In this document: in pieces, positions 25,971 to 34,166 of the stretch
How the letters are laid out: every line of letters begins with the position of its first letter
Numbering within the stretch: the stretch's first letter is position 1
Assembly (NCBI RefSeq): GCF_018623035.1
Contig: NZ_CP076023.1
Span: forward strand, 3,720,001-3,784,000
Reading direction: 5' to 3'
DNA length: 64,000 nt
DNA from: Cellulomonas dongxiuzhuiae
GTDB taxonomy: Bacteria; Actinomycetota; Actinomycetes; Actinomycetales; Cellulomonadaceae
Notes under the pieces: generated by a model
What the model was told of the DNA's origin: nothing
Databases searched by the model: none
What the model saw: only the letters and a program-made list of their open reading frames with translations
Position numbers and translations under genes: made by a program

Positions 25971-27349
25971 CGCGGCACCCCCGCTCCCGCGTGCCGCCGG
26001 GCGCGCCGCGCGAGCACACGCAGCGCCACGGCCGGTTGGTCGCGCCAGGTCACGAGCTCGACGTCCTGGTCGGCGAGCTCGGCCATGCGGTCCTCGCGCG
26101 TCAGGGTCATCATGCGCAGCGCGAGCCGCTCGCGGTCGTACAGCCCGGACGTGCGCAGGCGGGGCAGCACGTCGACGGCGACGACGCGGTGGCCGGCGGT
26201 GCGCCAGCGTGCGGCGACGGCCGCCGACTCGTCGTCGAGGAACGTCGAGAACACCACGACGAGGGCCCCCGACGGCAGCCGCGGCGGCCGCAGCCGAGCG
26301 GTCGGCTCGCCCTCGGGTGCGGTCAGCGCGAGCGCGTGCCGGATGCGGTCGAGCTGGCGGCGTCCGCCCCCGGGAGCGACGGGCCTGCGGCGCACACCGA
26401 GGTCGTCGAGCCCGACGCGGTCGCCGCGCTCGAGGTACGCGCGGGCCAGGGACGCGGCGGCCTGCCGCGCGCGGTCCAGGGACGTGGCGTCCTGCGCGCG
26501 CGGTGCGACGGACCCGCGCCAGGTCCGCGGGTCGGGGCCCAGGTCGTCGCGGGAGTCGACGACGAGCATCACGACGGCCTCGGCCTGCGCGTGCTCGCGC
26601 CGCACGTACAGCTCGCGCAGGTCGGGCGAGCGGCGCGCCGTGACGCGCCAGTCGATGCGGCGCAGCCGGTCGCCGGGCACCCACGGGTGCACGTCGCGCA
26701 GCCCGCCGCCCTCGCCGGGCCGGCGCGACTCGTGCGGGCCGGTCAGGCCGCGCAGCCGCGTGGGCAGCGGCAGGTCCAGCAGCGGCGTGGTCGCGGGCAG
26801 CACGACCGTCGAGCGGGTCACGGTCGGGGTCGGCTCGGCGACGGACGCGCCGTCGGGCCCCACGCCCTGCACGTCGGCCGACGCGACCTCCTGCGGTCCG
26901 GTGCGCACGGTGCGCGCGACGACGGTCAGGCGCCGCGTGCCGTCGACGCGCACGAGCACGTCGGCGCCCGTGCGGCCCTGCCGCGTCGTGGTGACCGCGG
27001 CCCAGGGGCCGGGGCCCTCGACGACCAGGGTCGCGCGCAGCCGGCCCGCCCGGCCGAGGGCGTCGGGGTCGTCGTCGTCGCCCGTCTCGAACCGTGCCGT
27101 CGACGCCCCCGACGGCCGCCCGCGCAGCGCCCGCACCGCGAGGACCAGCGGTGCTGCGCCCAGCACGGCCACGTCGGGCCGCGCCGCGAGGACGCCCACC
27201 ACGAGCAGCACCAGGCACGCGGCGGACGCGCAGGTGACGGCCAGCGCGGGCGACCACGGCCCGGCACCCGGCCCGTCCGTGCCTGCCGGACCTGCAGGGT
27301 GCGACCCCCACGTCGGCGGCCGCGCGGGCGGCGGCTCGGGCACGCTCAC
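25967..27349 (-). CDS. DUF58 domain protein
   Basis: 460-aa protein with two N-terminal membrane helices (~35-75) and a cytoplasmic part carrying the DUF58 signature (GGGLRDVHPWVPGDRLRRID, then W and the basic TARRSPDLRELYVRREH) followed by a VWA-like domain (VVMLVVDSRDDLG resembles a degraded MIDAS). DUF58 proteins partner with MoxR AAA ATPases. GTG at 27349 overlaps the moxR stop. The N-terminal ~30 residues are Pro/Gly-rich. Likely role: assembly or maturation of an envelope or metal-dependent complex; the target is unknown. Confidence 0.9.
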   Translation of the reverse strand: MSVPEPPPARPPTWGSHPAGPAGTDGPGAGPWSPALAVTCASAACLVLLVVGVLAARPDVAVLGAAPLVLAVRALRGRPSGASTARFETGDDDDPDALGRAGRLRATLVVEGPGPWAAVTTTRQGRTGADVLVRVDGTRRLTVVARTVRTGPQEVASADVQGVGPDGASVAEPTPTVTRSTVVLPATTPLLDLPLPTRLRGLTGPHESRRPGEGGGLRDVHPWVPGDRLRRIDWRVTARRSPDLRELYVRREHAQAEAVVMLVVDSRDDLGPDPRTWRGSVAPRAQDATSLDRARQAAASLARAYLERGDRVGLDDLGVRRRPVAPGGGRRQLDRIRHALALTAPEGEPTARLRPPRLPSGALVVVFSTFLDDESAAVAARWRTAGHRVVAVDVLPRLRTSGLYDRERLALRMMTLTREDRMAELADQDVELVTWRDQPAVALRVLARRARRHAGAGVPR

Positions 27350-28326
27350 GCGCGGCGTGCCGTCGTCGGCCCGGCGACCTGCGCGAGCACCTCCTGCACG
27401 ACCGCCTCGGGTGCCAGCCCTGCCGCCCACGCCTGCGGCGTCAGCGACAGGCGGTGCGCGAGCGCGGGCGCGGCGACCGCCTTCACGTCCTCCGGCGCGA
27501 CGTAGTCCCGCCCGTCGAGCACCGCGAGCGCGCGGGCCACGAGGACCAGCGCCTGCGACCCGCGCGGCGACGCCCCGACCTCGACGGCCCGGTGCGCGCG
27601 CGTCGCGGCGGCGAGGTCGACGCAGTACGCGAGCACGTCGCCGTCCACCGCGACGGCCTCGACGCCGGCCTGCATGGCGAGCAGCGTCGGCACGTCGACG
27701 ACCTGCCGGACCGACGCGCCCTCCTGGCGGCGCGCGAGGCGCCGGGCCAGCACGTCGACCTCGGACGCGCGCTCGGGGTACCCGACGGCCAGGCGCACCA
27801 TGAACCGGTCGAGCTGCGCCTCGGGCAGCGGGTACGTCCCCTCGTACTCCACGGGGTTCGACGTGGCGACGACGTGGAACGGTGCGGGCAGCAGGTGCGT
27901 CGTCCCGTCCACGCTGACCTGCCGCTCGGCCATCGCCTCGAGCAGCGCGGACTGCGTCTTGGGGGCGGTGCGGTTGATCTCGTCGGCGAGCAGCAGGCCC
28001 GTGAAGATCGGACCGGGGCGGAACTCGAACTCGGACGTCGCGGGGTCGAAGACGCTGGAGCCCGTGACGTCGGACGGCAGCAGGTCCGGCGTGCACTGGA
28101 TGCGCCGGAAGTCCAGGCCGAGAGCGGTGGCCAGGCTGCGCGCCGCGAGCGTCTTGCCGAGCCCGGGGACGTCCTCGAACAGGACGTGCCCGCCGGCCAG
28201 CAGCGCCGCGAGCGCGACGCGCAGCGGCTGGCGCATGCCGACGACCGCGGTGGCGACCTCGTCGAGGACGGCGCTGCCGCTGCGCGCGACCTCGGCGACG
28301 GGCAGCGGCTCGGGGGTCGGCGTCAT
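27346..28326 (-). CDS. MoxR-family AAA+ ATPase
   Basis: 326-aa chaperone-like ATPase. Walker A is degenerate in its first residues but intact (EDVPGLGKT, ~50); Walker B is LLLADEINR (~113-121); sensor 1 is VVATSNP and the C-terminal lid contains VGASPRGSQALV, a MoxR signature. MoxR proteins act on VWA-domain partners such as the DUF58 product encoded next. ATG at 28326 overlaps the stop of the upstream membrane protein gene. Confidence 0.95.
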   Translation of the reverse strand: MTPTPEPLPVAEVARSGSAVLDEVATAVVGMRQPLRVALAALLAGGHVLFEDVPGLGKTLAARSLATALGLDFRRIQCTPDLLPSDVTGSSVFDPATSEFEFRPGPIFTGLLLADEINRTAPKTQSALLEAMAERQVSVDGTTHLLPAPFHVVATSNPVEYEGTYPLPEAQLDRFMVRLAVGYPERASEVDVLARRLARRQEGASVRQVVDVPTLLAMQAGVEAVAVDGDVLAYCVDLAAATRAHRAVEVGASPRGSQALVLVARALAVLDGRDYVAPEDVKAVAAPALAHRLSLTPQAWAAGLAPEAVVQEVLAQVAGPTTARRA

Positions 28327-28883
28327 CGGGGGCTCCTCGGGTGGGGCTCGGGGTCGGGCTCGGGGTCGGGTCGCGACGTCGCGGGGCGTGAGCGGGTGGC
28401 GCCCAGGCGTTCCAGGACGTCGAGGGTGTGGACGAGGTCGCGGACGGTCGGCAGCGGGTGCGTCCGGCGGGTGAGCGTCGCGCGCGCCCGGGCGCCGATC
28501 AGCGCCGTCACGGCGTCGGCCTGCTCGGGGGCGTCGAGGTCGAGGCCGTGCCGGGCGACGCGTCGGGCACCCGCCTCCCGCAGCCGGCGCAGCGCGCGCT
28601 CGCCGGCGCGGCCGTCGCGGCCGACCATGGTCCACGCGAGGTCGAGCACCTCGCCGCGGGCGCCGTCGCGCGCCTCGTGGCGCCGGCGCGTGGGCCGTGG
28701 CTCGGCGGCGCCGTCGACGCGCTGCAGGACGGCGACGAGCGTCGCGGCCGCGAGGGCGACGACGACCGCCGACGCCGCCCTCATGCCGAGCGCCCACACC
28801 ACGACGCCCACCCCGGCGCCGCCCGCGAGGGGACGCCACACGACGGCCCACGCCGCCCGGGCCGCGGCGCGCACGCGGGTCAC
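28323..28883 (-). CDS. Uncharacterised membrane protein in MoxR operon
   Basis: 186-aa Arg/Ala-rich protein with two N-terminal hydrophobic helices (~12-33 and ~36-52) and a basic cytoplasmic part containing helical segments, ending in repeated D/E-P units (DPEPDPEPHP). GTG start overlaps the stop of the DUF4129 gene. It is conserved in position in this type of actinobacterial cluster but no function is assigned. Confidence 0.78.
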   Translation of the reverse strand: MTRVRAAARAAWAVVWRPLAGGAGVGVVVWALGMRAASAVVVALAAATLVAVLQRVDGAAEPRPTRRRHEARDGARGEVLDLAWTMVGRDGRAGERALRRLREAGARRVARHGLDLDAPEQADAVTALIGARARATLTRRTHPLPTVRDLVHTLDVLERLGATRSRPATSRPDPEPDPEPHPRSPR

Positions 28884-29656
28884 GGCGTGCCCCCGTCGTC
28901 GTGCGGGGTCGGGCCGGTGCCGGGCTCGGGGTCCGGGTCGGCGGCGCCGTCCGCACGCGGCACGAGGCCCCGCCCGACGACCGCCAGCAGGTCCCGCGCA
29001 CGTCCCACGTCGTCGACGTCGACCCCGTGCGCACCGAACCGCGCGGCGAGGTACAGGGTCAGCAGCTCACGCGTCGCGGTGGGGTCCGCGCGCGTCGCGC
29101 CGAGCACGCGCACGGCGAACTCGCTGGCGGTCTCCGCACGGTCGCGGACGACGCCGGTGCGCGCCGCCGCGGTCTCGACCGCGACCCACGCGCCGATCAC
29201 GGCGTCACCCGGCGGGACGTCGTCCTCGAGCGCGCGCGTCGCCGCCCGCACGCCCTCGCGCAGCACCTCGACGGCCGTGTCGCTCAGCTCGTCCCCGGCC
29301 TCGTCGCCGGGCTCGACGTCGTCCCCGGGGTCCTCGGCGCGGTCGAGCCGCCAGCCGCGCAGCGCGCGCCGCAGCAGCAGCGCGACGCCCGTCAGGATCG
29401 CCAGCACCACGAGCGTCTGCACGGCACGCACCAGCCACACGAGACCGGTGGGCGGCGTGGGGTCGTCCAGGTAGTCCTCCGAGGGCGGGGGCGTCACCGT
29501 CGTGGTGATCGTGGGACCCGGCGGCGGTGTGAACGTCGGCTCGGGCCCCGACCGCGACTCGAGCGACAGCGGACCGCTCAGCGCCGCGCCCAGCACCCCG
29601 ACGACGACCAGCAGCGCGGCGAGGACGGTGGCCACGCTGGTACGACGTGCCGGCAC
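28880..29656 (-). CDS. DUF4129 domain-containing membrane protein
   Basis: 258-aa protein. A signal or anchor helix (8-28), an extracytoplasmic Pro/Thr-rich segment, a second helix (~74-96) and a cytoplasmic C-terminal DUF4129-like domain (AVIGAWVAVETAAARTG, ETASEFAVRVL, LLTLYLAARFG) are visible. DUF4129 domains usually occur at the end of transglutaminase-like membrane proteins linked to MoxR/DUF58. First gene of the operon; GTG at 29656 with GAGGAG upstream. Confidence 0.87.
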   Translation of the reverse strand: MPARRTSVATVLAALLVVVGVLGAALSGPLSLESRSGPEPTFTPPPGPTITTTVTPPPSEDYLDDPTPPTGLVWLVRAVQTLVVLAILTGVALLLRRALRGWRLDRAEDPGDDVEPGDEAGDELSDTAVEVLREGVRAATRALEDDVPPGDAVIGAWVAVETAAARTGVVRDRAETASEFAVRVLGATRADPTATRELLTLYLAARFGAHGVDVDDVGRARDLLAVVGRGLVPRADGAADPDPEPGTGPTPHDDGGTP

Positions 29657-29813
29657 AGGACTCCTCGGTGCGGTCCCCGGCGCGGGGACGCGTCATGGGG
29701 GGATCGACGGGGCGCCAGGCTATCGGTGCGTCGGGTGTCCGCACACGACAGCGCGCCGGTCCGGGCGAGACGTGCGCCGCGGTCTGCGGTGTGTCACGCC
29801 CGCCCGGTCGCCC

Positions 29814-30371
29814 TCAGCAGGTGTGCCCCGGCTCGCACCACCGGTGCGCGACGTCGACGACGAGCCGTGAGGCCGCCCCCGGCCCTGCGAGGACGAGCGC
29901 CCGGAACGGCAGCCGTGAGCGCACGCCGAGGCCGACGGTCGTGACGCCCTCGAAGCTGCCGGCCCACCGCACGTCACGGAACGTGGTGTAGCCGGCCGTG
30001 TCGACGAGGGCGCCGCCGGGCGTGAACCAGGAGTCCGTGGGGACGACGCCGACCCGGGCGACGACCTCCAGCCGTGCACCGCCCTGGACGGGGACGACGA
30101 ACCCGGAGCCGTCCTGGACGACCTGGTCGACGTACCGCACGGACCAGCCGGTGAGCGGGGCGTCGACGTCGAGCACGAGCCGGTCGTAGCAGGCGTGCCG
30201 CCCGGCGCGGACGTCCGTGAGGGTGCCGGCGGACATGTCCCCCGCGGCTCTGTCGAGCGACCCCCACGTGAGGCCGCAGTAGGGATGTGCTGCGGCGGCG
30301 GGCGCGAGCGCCAGGCCCGTCACCGCCGTCAGCAGCAGCGCGAGCAGGACGCGCAGCGAGCGGTTGCGCAT
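29814..30371 (-). CDS. Secreted AMIN-like domain protein
   Basis: 185-aa exported protein with a clear signal peptide (VLLALLLTAVTGLALAPAAAA, cleavage before HPYCG). The mature part is a beta-sandwich resembling AMIN-like domains (YDRLVLDVDAPLTGWSVRYV, VPTDSWFTPG, FRALVLAGPG). Four Cys in the mature protein (HPYC, HAC, WCEPGHTC) could form two disulfides. AMIN-type domains often bind cell-wall components. ATG at 30371 with AAGGAGG upstream. Stand-alone gene. Confidence 0.85.
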   Translation of the reverse strand: MRNRSLRVLLALLLTAVTGLALAPAAAAHPYCGLTWGSLDRAAGDMSAGTLTDVRAGRHACYDRLVLDVDAPLTGWSVRYVDQVVQDGSGFVVPVQGGARLEVVARVGVVPTDSWFTPGGALVDTAGYTTFRDVRWAGSFEGVTTVGLGVRSRLPFRALVLAGPGAASRLVVDVAHRWCEPGHTC

Positions 30372-30630
30372 GATGGCCCTCCTTCTCGAACGACGTCGGT
30401 CGAGCGGGGCGCGGACGGTCCCGGCCCCCCCAGGGAGGAGGCGGGAGCCCCACGGTCTGATGCACCGCGCCGCCCTCCGTCCGGGAAGTGGGCACGCAGG
30501 CGACCACAGGAGGGCGACCCGGCCCGATTCGTGACCACTTCACGCCGGGGCGGGGTGAGGAGGCGGGAGGGGTGCCGCCCGGGTGGGCAGCGCTGCGTCG
30601 GGGCGTTGCTAGCCTCGGAACGGTGACCAG

Positions 30631-31761
30631 GTGCCTGCTGTGAACGACGTCCTCGACGAGCTGCGCCGGCATCCCGACCTCGAGGCACCGAACCTCTTCG
30701 CGGTCGACGCGAGCGACCGGCTGGTCCTCGACGAGGCGGCGCCCCTGCTCGCGGGTGCCGCCGACGGGACCGTCGTCGTGGTCGGTGACCGGTACGGCGC
30801 GCTGACGCTCGGCGCGATCTCCCGGCACGGCGTCACGGGCGTCCGCGTCCACCAAGACCGCCTGACGGGTGAGCGGGCGCTGCACGCCAACGCCGAGCGG
30901 CTCGGCCTCGCGGGGTTCACGTCGCACGGGCTGACGCCCGAGCTCGTCGCCGGCGCGCAGGTCGTCCTGCTGCAGCTGCCGCGCTCCCTGGACGCGCTCG
31001 ACGAGATCGCGGCGCTCGTCGCGGAGCACGCCGACCCGTCGGTCGTCGTCGTGGCCGGCGGGCGGGTCAAGCACATGACGACCGCCATGAACGACGTGCT
31101 GCGGCGGTACCTCGCCGTGGTCGAGGCGCGGCTCGCGCGGCAGAAGTCACGGGTGCTCGTCGCCTCGTCGCCGCGCCCGGCCGGCGAGCGCCCGGTGCGG
31201 CGGTGGCCCGAGCGGGCCGAGCACGACGGCCTGGTGGTGTGCGCTCACGGCGGCGCGTTCGCGGGCACGGGCATCGACATCGGGACGCGCGCGCTGCTCG
31301 CCCACCTCGACGAGGTCCCGCAGACCACGGGCACCGCCGTCGACCTCGGGTGCGGCACGGGCGTCCTGGCGGTCGCGCTCGCGCGGCTGCGACCCGGCCT
31401 GGCGGTGGTCGCCACCGACGAGTCCGCCGCCGCGGTCACGTCCGCGCACGCGACTGTCGAGGCGAACGGCGTCGCCGACCGGGTGACCGTGACGCGCGCC
31501 CTCGGGACCGAGGGGATCCCCGACGCGAGCGTCGACCTCGTGCTGCTCAACCCCCCGTTCCACGTCGGCGCCGCGGTGGCACCCGCGGTGGCGCGCACGC
31601 TGTTCGCCGACGCCGCACGCGCCCTGCGCCCGGGCGGTGAGCTGTGGGCGGTGTGGAACTCCCACCTGCACTACCGGCCGACGCTCGAGCAGGTCGTGGG
31701 CCCGACGCGGCAGGTGGGGCGGGACCCGAAGTTCACGGTGACGGTGTCGACGCGAGGATGA
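30631..31761 (+). CDS. Class I SAM-dependent methyltransferase, RsmC/RlmG-like
   Basis: 376-aa enzyme with the duplicated architecture of RsmC/RlmG 16S/23S rRNA guanine-N2 methyltransferases. It has an N-terminal inactive methyltransferase-like domain (~1-170) and a C-terminal catalytic domain with SAM motif DLGCGTGVLAVALAR (~233-247) and the nucleophile-site motif LLNPPFH (~303), typical of N-methylation of guanine. GTG at 30631 is used; a GTG nine bases later is an alternative. The final part of this gene is repeated twice downstream: 33814-34116 (last 100 codons) and 36048-36194 (about the last 48 codons). This is the only complete copy, but its last codons differ from both copies, so its own 3' end may be hybrid. 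Confidence 0.92.
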   Translation: MPAVNDVLDELRRHPDLEAPNLFAVDASDRLVLDEAAPLLAGAADGTVVVVGDRYGALTLGAISRHGVTGVRVHQDRLTGERALHANAERLGLAGFTSHGLTPELVAGAQVVLLQLPRSLDALDEIAALVAEHADPSVVVVAGGRVKHMTTAMNDVLRRYLAVVEARLARQKSRVLVASSPRPAGERPVRRWPERAEHDGLVVCAHGGAFAGTGIDIGTRALLAHLDEVPQTTGTAVDLGCGTGVLAVALARLRPGLAVVATDESAAAVTSAHATVEANGVADRVTVTRALGTEGIPDASVDLVLLNPPFHVGAAVAPAVARTLFADAARALRPGGELWAVWNSHLHYRPTLEQVVGPTRQVGRDPKFTVTVSTRG

Positions 31762-32158
31762 GAAGAGGGCTGTTCGCCGCCGCCGCCCGCCTGCTGCGCC
31801 CGACGGGGACAGGCCCCGCCCTGCGTCATCGGCACCCGCTCCGCTGATTCGCTGATAGCGGCCGGTCCGCCAGAATCTCCCTCCGCCGCGCGCCTGCTGG
31901 CGATGGAAACAGGCGCTCCAAAACTTCGTAGGCGTGACGGGCCGCGCGCACCAGACCATGACGACGGGGCGCGTGCCTCATCAGAACGTCTCCCACTTGG
32001 TTCGCCTTGGATTCAGCTTGCCCCCCGGCACTCCCCGTAGCAGCATCTTCGTGGCTTTGCTACATCATTCAGCTTTTCGCGCGTGACGCGACGGTGCCAC
32101 CGGGCACCGGACGGCCGTCGACCCGCCTGTCACCGACCTCGTCAGCCGCGACACCTCA
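31762..32158. other. Gene-poor start of the accessory region
   Basis: About 400 bp between the methyltransferase stop and the first immunity gene. The only candidate is a 51-codon minus-strand ORF (31826-31981, listed separately). The stretch around 32000-32080 is visibly poorer in GC than the flanking core genes, in line with acquired DNA. No repeat or terminator is obvious. Confidence 0.4.
31826..31981 (-). CDS. Small ORF, possible orphan fragment
   Basis: 51-codon ORF starting ATG at 31981 with GGGAG eight bases upstream. The product is basic and helical (GLVRAARHAYEVLERLFPSP). It has no recognised domain. It lies downstream of the DUF2185-like immunity gene on the same strand and may be a remnant of another module. 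Support is only the ribosome binding site and codon pattern. Confidence 0.3.
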   Translation of the reverse strand: MRHAPRRHGLVRAARHAYEVLERLFPSPAGARRREILADRPLSANQRSGCR

Positions 32159-32527
32159 TCAGACGTCGTCCCCCGACCCAGCGACGATGTCTGCTCGTTG
32201 CGCATCGACAACGCCCGTCTCCAGGAGCCGGTCCATCTCGTCGTCCTCGACGGGCCCGAAGACGTGCCACGGGGCTCCCGCGTCGTACCTCAAGGCGTAG
32301 TGGCACCTTCGCAGACGCAACGTGACGAGGCCGGGATCGACACCTGCCAGATGGCTGAAGTGCACCGCCAGAGGTTCCGAGTCGTCGGTCTCGTGGCCGG
32401 AAAGGTACACCCAGCTGCCGCTCCGCCGCGCCACGAACGTCACGGTACATCCAGCCTCGAGGACCTCGGCGGAAGTCGTCACCACCTCCTTCGAGCGCGG
32501 CGTGCGTGCCGAACCGATGCCGAACAT
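32159..32527 (-). CDS. Immunity protein, DUF2185/Imm33-like
   Basis: 122-aa soluble protein. The stretch SGSWVYLSGHETDDSEPLAV followed by HFSHLAGVDPGLVTL matches the pattern of DUF2185/Imm33 immunity domains (a Trp/Tyr strand, SGxE, then His-Leu and DPxL). The ATG at 32527 starts one base after the stop codon of the HNH toxin tip (TAG-G-ATG), the classical toxin-then-immunity order. It probably binds and blocks the HNH nuclease tip encoded just upstream, or protects against the same toxin from kin. Confidence 0.65.
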   Translation of the reverse strand: MFGIGSARTPRSKEVVTTSAEVLEAGCTVTFVARRSGSWVYLSGHETDDSEPLAVHFSHLAGVDPGLVTLRLRRCHYALRYDAGAPWHVFGPVEDDEMDRLLETGVVDAQRADIVAGSGDDV

Positions 32528-32528
32528 C

Positions 32529-32714
32529 CTATTTGGCCCCCTTGCCGTTGTTGCATCTGGCGCATATCTCACGTCGATTCCATGGCGAATTGTTACCGCC
32601 ACGGGACCTCGCCTGAAGGTGGTCCTGCTCTACCTGCCTGATGGTCTTGGGCTTTCCCTTGACTGAGCGTGAGGCTGACCGGCGTGGTGATCTCGCGCTC
32701 GCGATCCGCTGACT
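32529..32714 (-). pseudogene. Orphan HNH-nuclease toxin tip
   Basis: Only a C-terminal toxin module remains. The last ~35 residues carry an HNH/Zn-type nuclease signature: VEQDHLQARSRGG, then SPWNRREICARCN and NGKGAK with a CxxC. No start codon with ribosome binding site and no N-terminal delivery domain precede it; 32715-32948 shows no continuing homologous frame. The stop lies one base before the immunity gene start. This matches the displaced C-terminal cassettes left behind when polymorphic toxin genes swap tips. It may be silent but reusable by recombination. Confidence 0.65.
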
Positions 32715-32948
32715 CCTCACGGTTCTCGGATGTCGCCGACGACCACGAAAGACGGAGGACAACATCCCTCCGATGCTGCGACGCAGGACGGGCTCGTGCC
32801 CATCATGAGGCAGGCGGATGAGCCTGGTACCCGACCGTCCCGTCTCGACGGCGCCACCATCGCGCACCTCCGGACCGCGGACCCGAGCCTCGATCCGGTG
32901 AGGGTGAGGGGTTCGGCGAAGAGCCGGACGAGCACGGTCTGGTCGAGG

Positions 32949-33605
32949 TCATGACGACGGCGAGGCGGGGGCGCGCCAAGCGCGCAGCACGGACCGCACC
33001 TGTCGACGCACCTCGGGGTCGGGTGCGTCGTGCAGCGCACGGATGGCCGTCAGGGCCTCACGGTGCCCAAGGCGACGCAGCGCGGCGATCGCGGTGGCCG
33101 CGACCGTCGAGTCGTCGAGCAGCTCGACGAGCAGGCCGCGCACGGCGGGGTCACGTGTCCGTCGCAGCTCCTCGACCACGGGGCTGCGGGCGTAGCCGAG
33201 CGGGCGCTCCTGGGCGAGCTCGAGCATCGTCGCCGCGGTCCGCGGCGACGCCAGCTGAGAGATCGCCGAGCCGAGCGAGAACCGCATGTCGTCGTTCGCG
33301 TCGCCGGGGCCGTCGTAGGTCGGGGCGTAGTGGTAGCCCTGCAACGGACCACGGAAGCGCCGGACGAGGTCGGGCAGCACCTGGTCGACGACCTCAGGCA
33401 CCGCCATCGCGTGTGCCGCCGCTGCAGCCACAGCCAGGAACCGCTCCTCGTCGAGCGCACGACGCAGGACGGGAAGAGCTCGGGCGGCATCCTGCGGTCG
33501 AACGCGATAGTTCTCCAGGTCCGAGACCTCGACACCCTCCGCCCGCAGGGCGTCGAGCACGGGCCGCACCCGCTCGCCGTAGTAGTCCTGCTTCTCGTCC
33601 ACCAT
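32949..33605 (-). CDS. HEAT-repeat protein, candidate immunity protein
   Basis: 218-aa helical protein. Residues ~50-218 form about four HEAT-like helical pairs (LLVELLDDSTVAATAIAALRRLGHREALTA, shown here in two parts: LLVELLDDSTVAATAIAAL and RRLGHREALTAIRAL). The ATG at 33605 gives a compact soluble protein. It lies directly downstream of the degraded restriction-endonuclease-like toxin tip (33606-33812) on the same strand, the place of an immunity gene. HEAT scaffolds are used by several immunity families; assignment to this tip is inferred from adjacency. Confidence 0.7.
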   Translation of the reverse strand: MVDEKQDYYGERVRPVLDALRAEGVEVSDLENYRVRPQDAARALPVLRRALDEERFLAVAAAAAHAMAVPEVVDQVLPDLVRRFRGPLQGYHYAPTYDGPGDANDDMRFSLGSAISQLASPRTAATMLELAQERPLGYARSPVVEELRRTRDPAVRGLLVELLDDSTVAATAIAALRRLGHREALTAIRALHDAPDPEVRRQVRSVLRAWRAPASPSS

Positions 33606-33812
33606 CCTCCTCGGCTGTGTCACATCCGCGTCCGGACCACTCGGATGTCGGGTTGTTGCGGATCGCGCTACTGACTCGTGTCTTGCCGTTGACCCAGAGC
33701 ACCACCGTGCCACCTCGTGACCTGGCGATAGCGACCGAGTCCTTCAGCTGCGACTCATGTGCTGGTAGCGAACGTTCTTCACCTCGCGGATGGTGCGGTT
33801 GACGACAAAGTC
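33606..33812 (-). pseudogene. Restriction-endonuclease-fold toxin tip, frameshifted
   Basis: Two consecutive frames make one domain: first DFVVNRTIREVKNVRYQHMS, then after a one-base frameshift QLKDSVAIARSRGG and TVVLWVNGKTRVSSAIRN. The pattern (ExK in REVKNV, then QLKD and a hydrophobic strand) is that of Tox-REase-7-like nuclease toxins. The 5' end is cut off exactly where the methyltransferase 3' copy begins (33813), and the 3' side runs into the HEAT gene without a proper stop. It is a dead remnant whose immunity gene is still intact. Confidence 0.65.
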
Positions 33813-34116
33813 CGAGGCGAACGGCGTCGCCGACCGGGTGACCGTGACGCGCGCCCTCGGGACCGAGGGACTGCCCGACGCGAGCGTCGACCTCGTGCTG
33901 CTCAACCCCCCGTTCCACGTCGGCGCCGCGGTGGCGCCCGCAGTCGCGCGCACGCTGTTCGCGGACGCTGCCCGCGCCCTGCGCCCGGGCGGTGAGCTGT
34001 GGGCGGTGTGGAACTCGCACCTGCACTACCGGCCGGAGCTCGAGCAGGTCGTGGGCCCGACGCGGCAGGTCGGGCGGGACCCGAAGTTCACGGTGATGGT
34101 GTCGACGGGGCGGTAG
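33813..34116 (+). pseudogene. Methyltransferase 3'-end copy 1
   Basis: Nearly identical copy of the last 100 codons of the RsmC/RlmG-like gene (corresponding to 31459-31761), including LLNPPFHVGAAVAPAVART and the last residues VSTGR. Only a few codons differ (Ile to Leu, Thr to Glu, Thr to Met). There is no start codon, ribosome binding site or SAM motif, so it cannot encode a working enzyme. The copy begins abruptly next to the toxin remnant. It is followed by 50 bp (34117-34166) that are identical to the 50 bp after the second copy (36195-36244). Confidence 0.88.
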
Positions 34117-34166
34117 ACGTCGAACCACTGCCGGACGGCGACGGTGGGAAGCGTTCGCGGACCGCT
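34117..34166 (+). repeat. 50-bp direct repeat after methyltransferase 3' copies
   Basis: The 50 bases after the stop of copy 1 (34117-34166) are identical to 36195-36244 after copy 2. They are absent after the complete methyltransferase gene at 31761. The repeat starts ACGTCGAACCACTGCCGG and ends GCGGACCGCT. Beyond it the two contexts are unrelated: HipA fragment here, DUF4240 gene there. The complete methyltransferase therefore seems to have lost its original downstream flank. Confidence 0.85.

Noticed and set aside
31762..31850. LFAAAARLLRPTG-like translation after the methyltransferase stop, resembling LFADAARALRPGG in the gene
   Set aside because: Similarity is short, in a GC-rich low-complexity context, and without flanking homology; not counted as a third copy.
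32730..32954. 74-codon plus-strand ORF in the gap before the HEAT gene
   Set aside because: No convincing ribosome binding site or domain; composition like other shadow frames.
33744..33953. Small minus-strand gene covering the methyltransferase copy and toxin remnant
   Set aside because: Most of it is antisense to the methyltransferase 3' copy; only the last ~22 codons carry toxin-like sequence.
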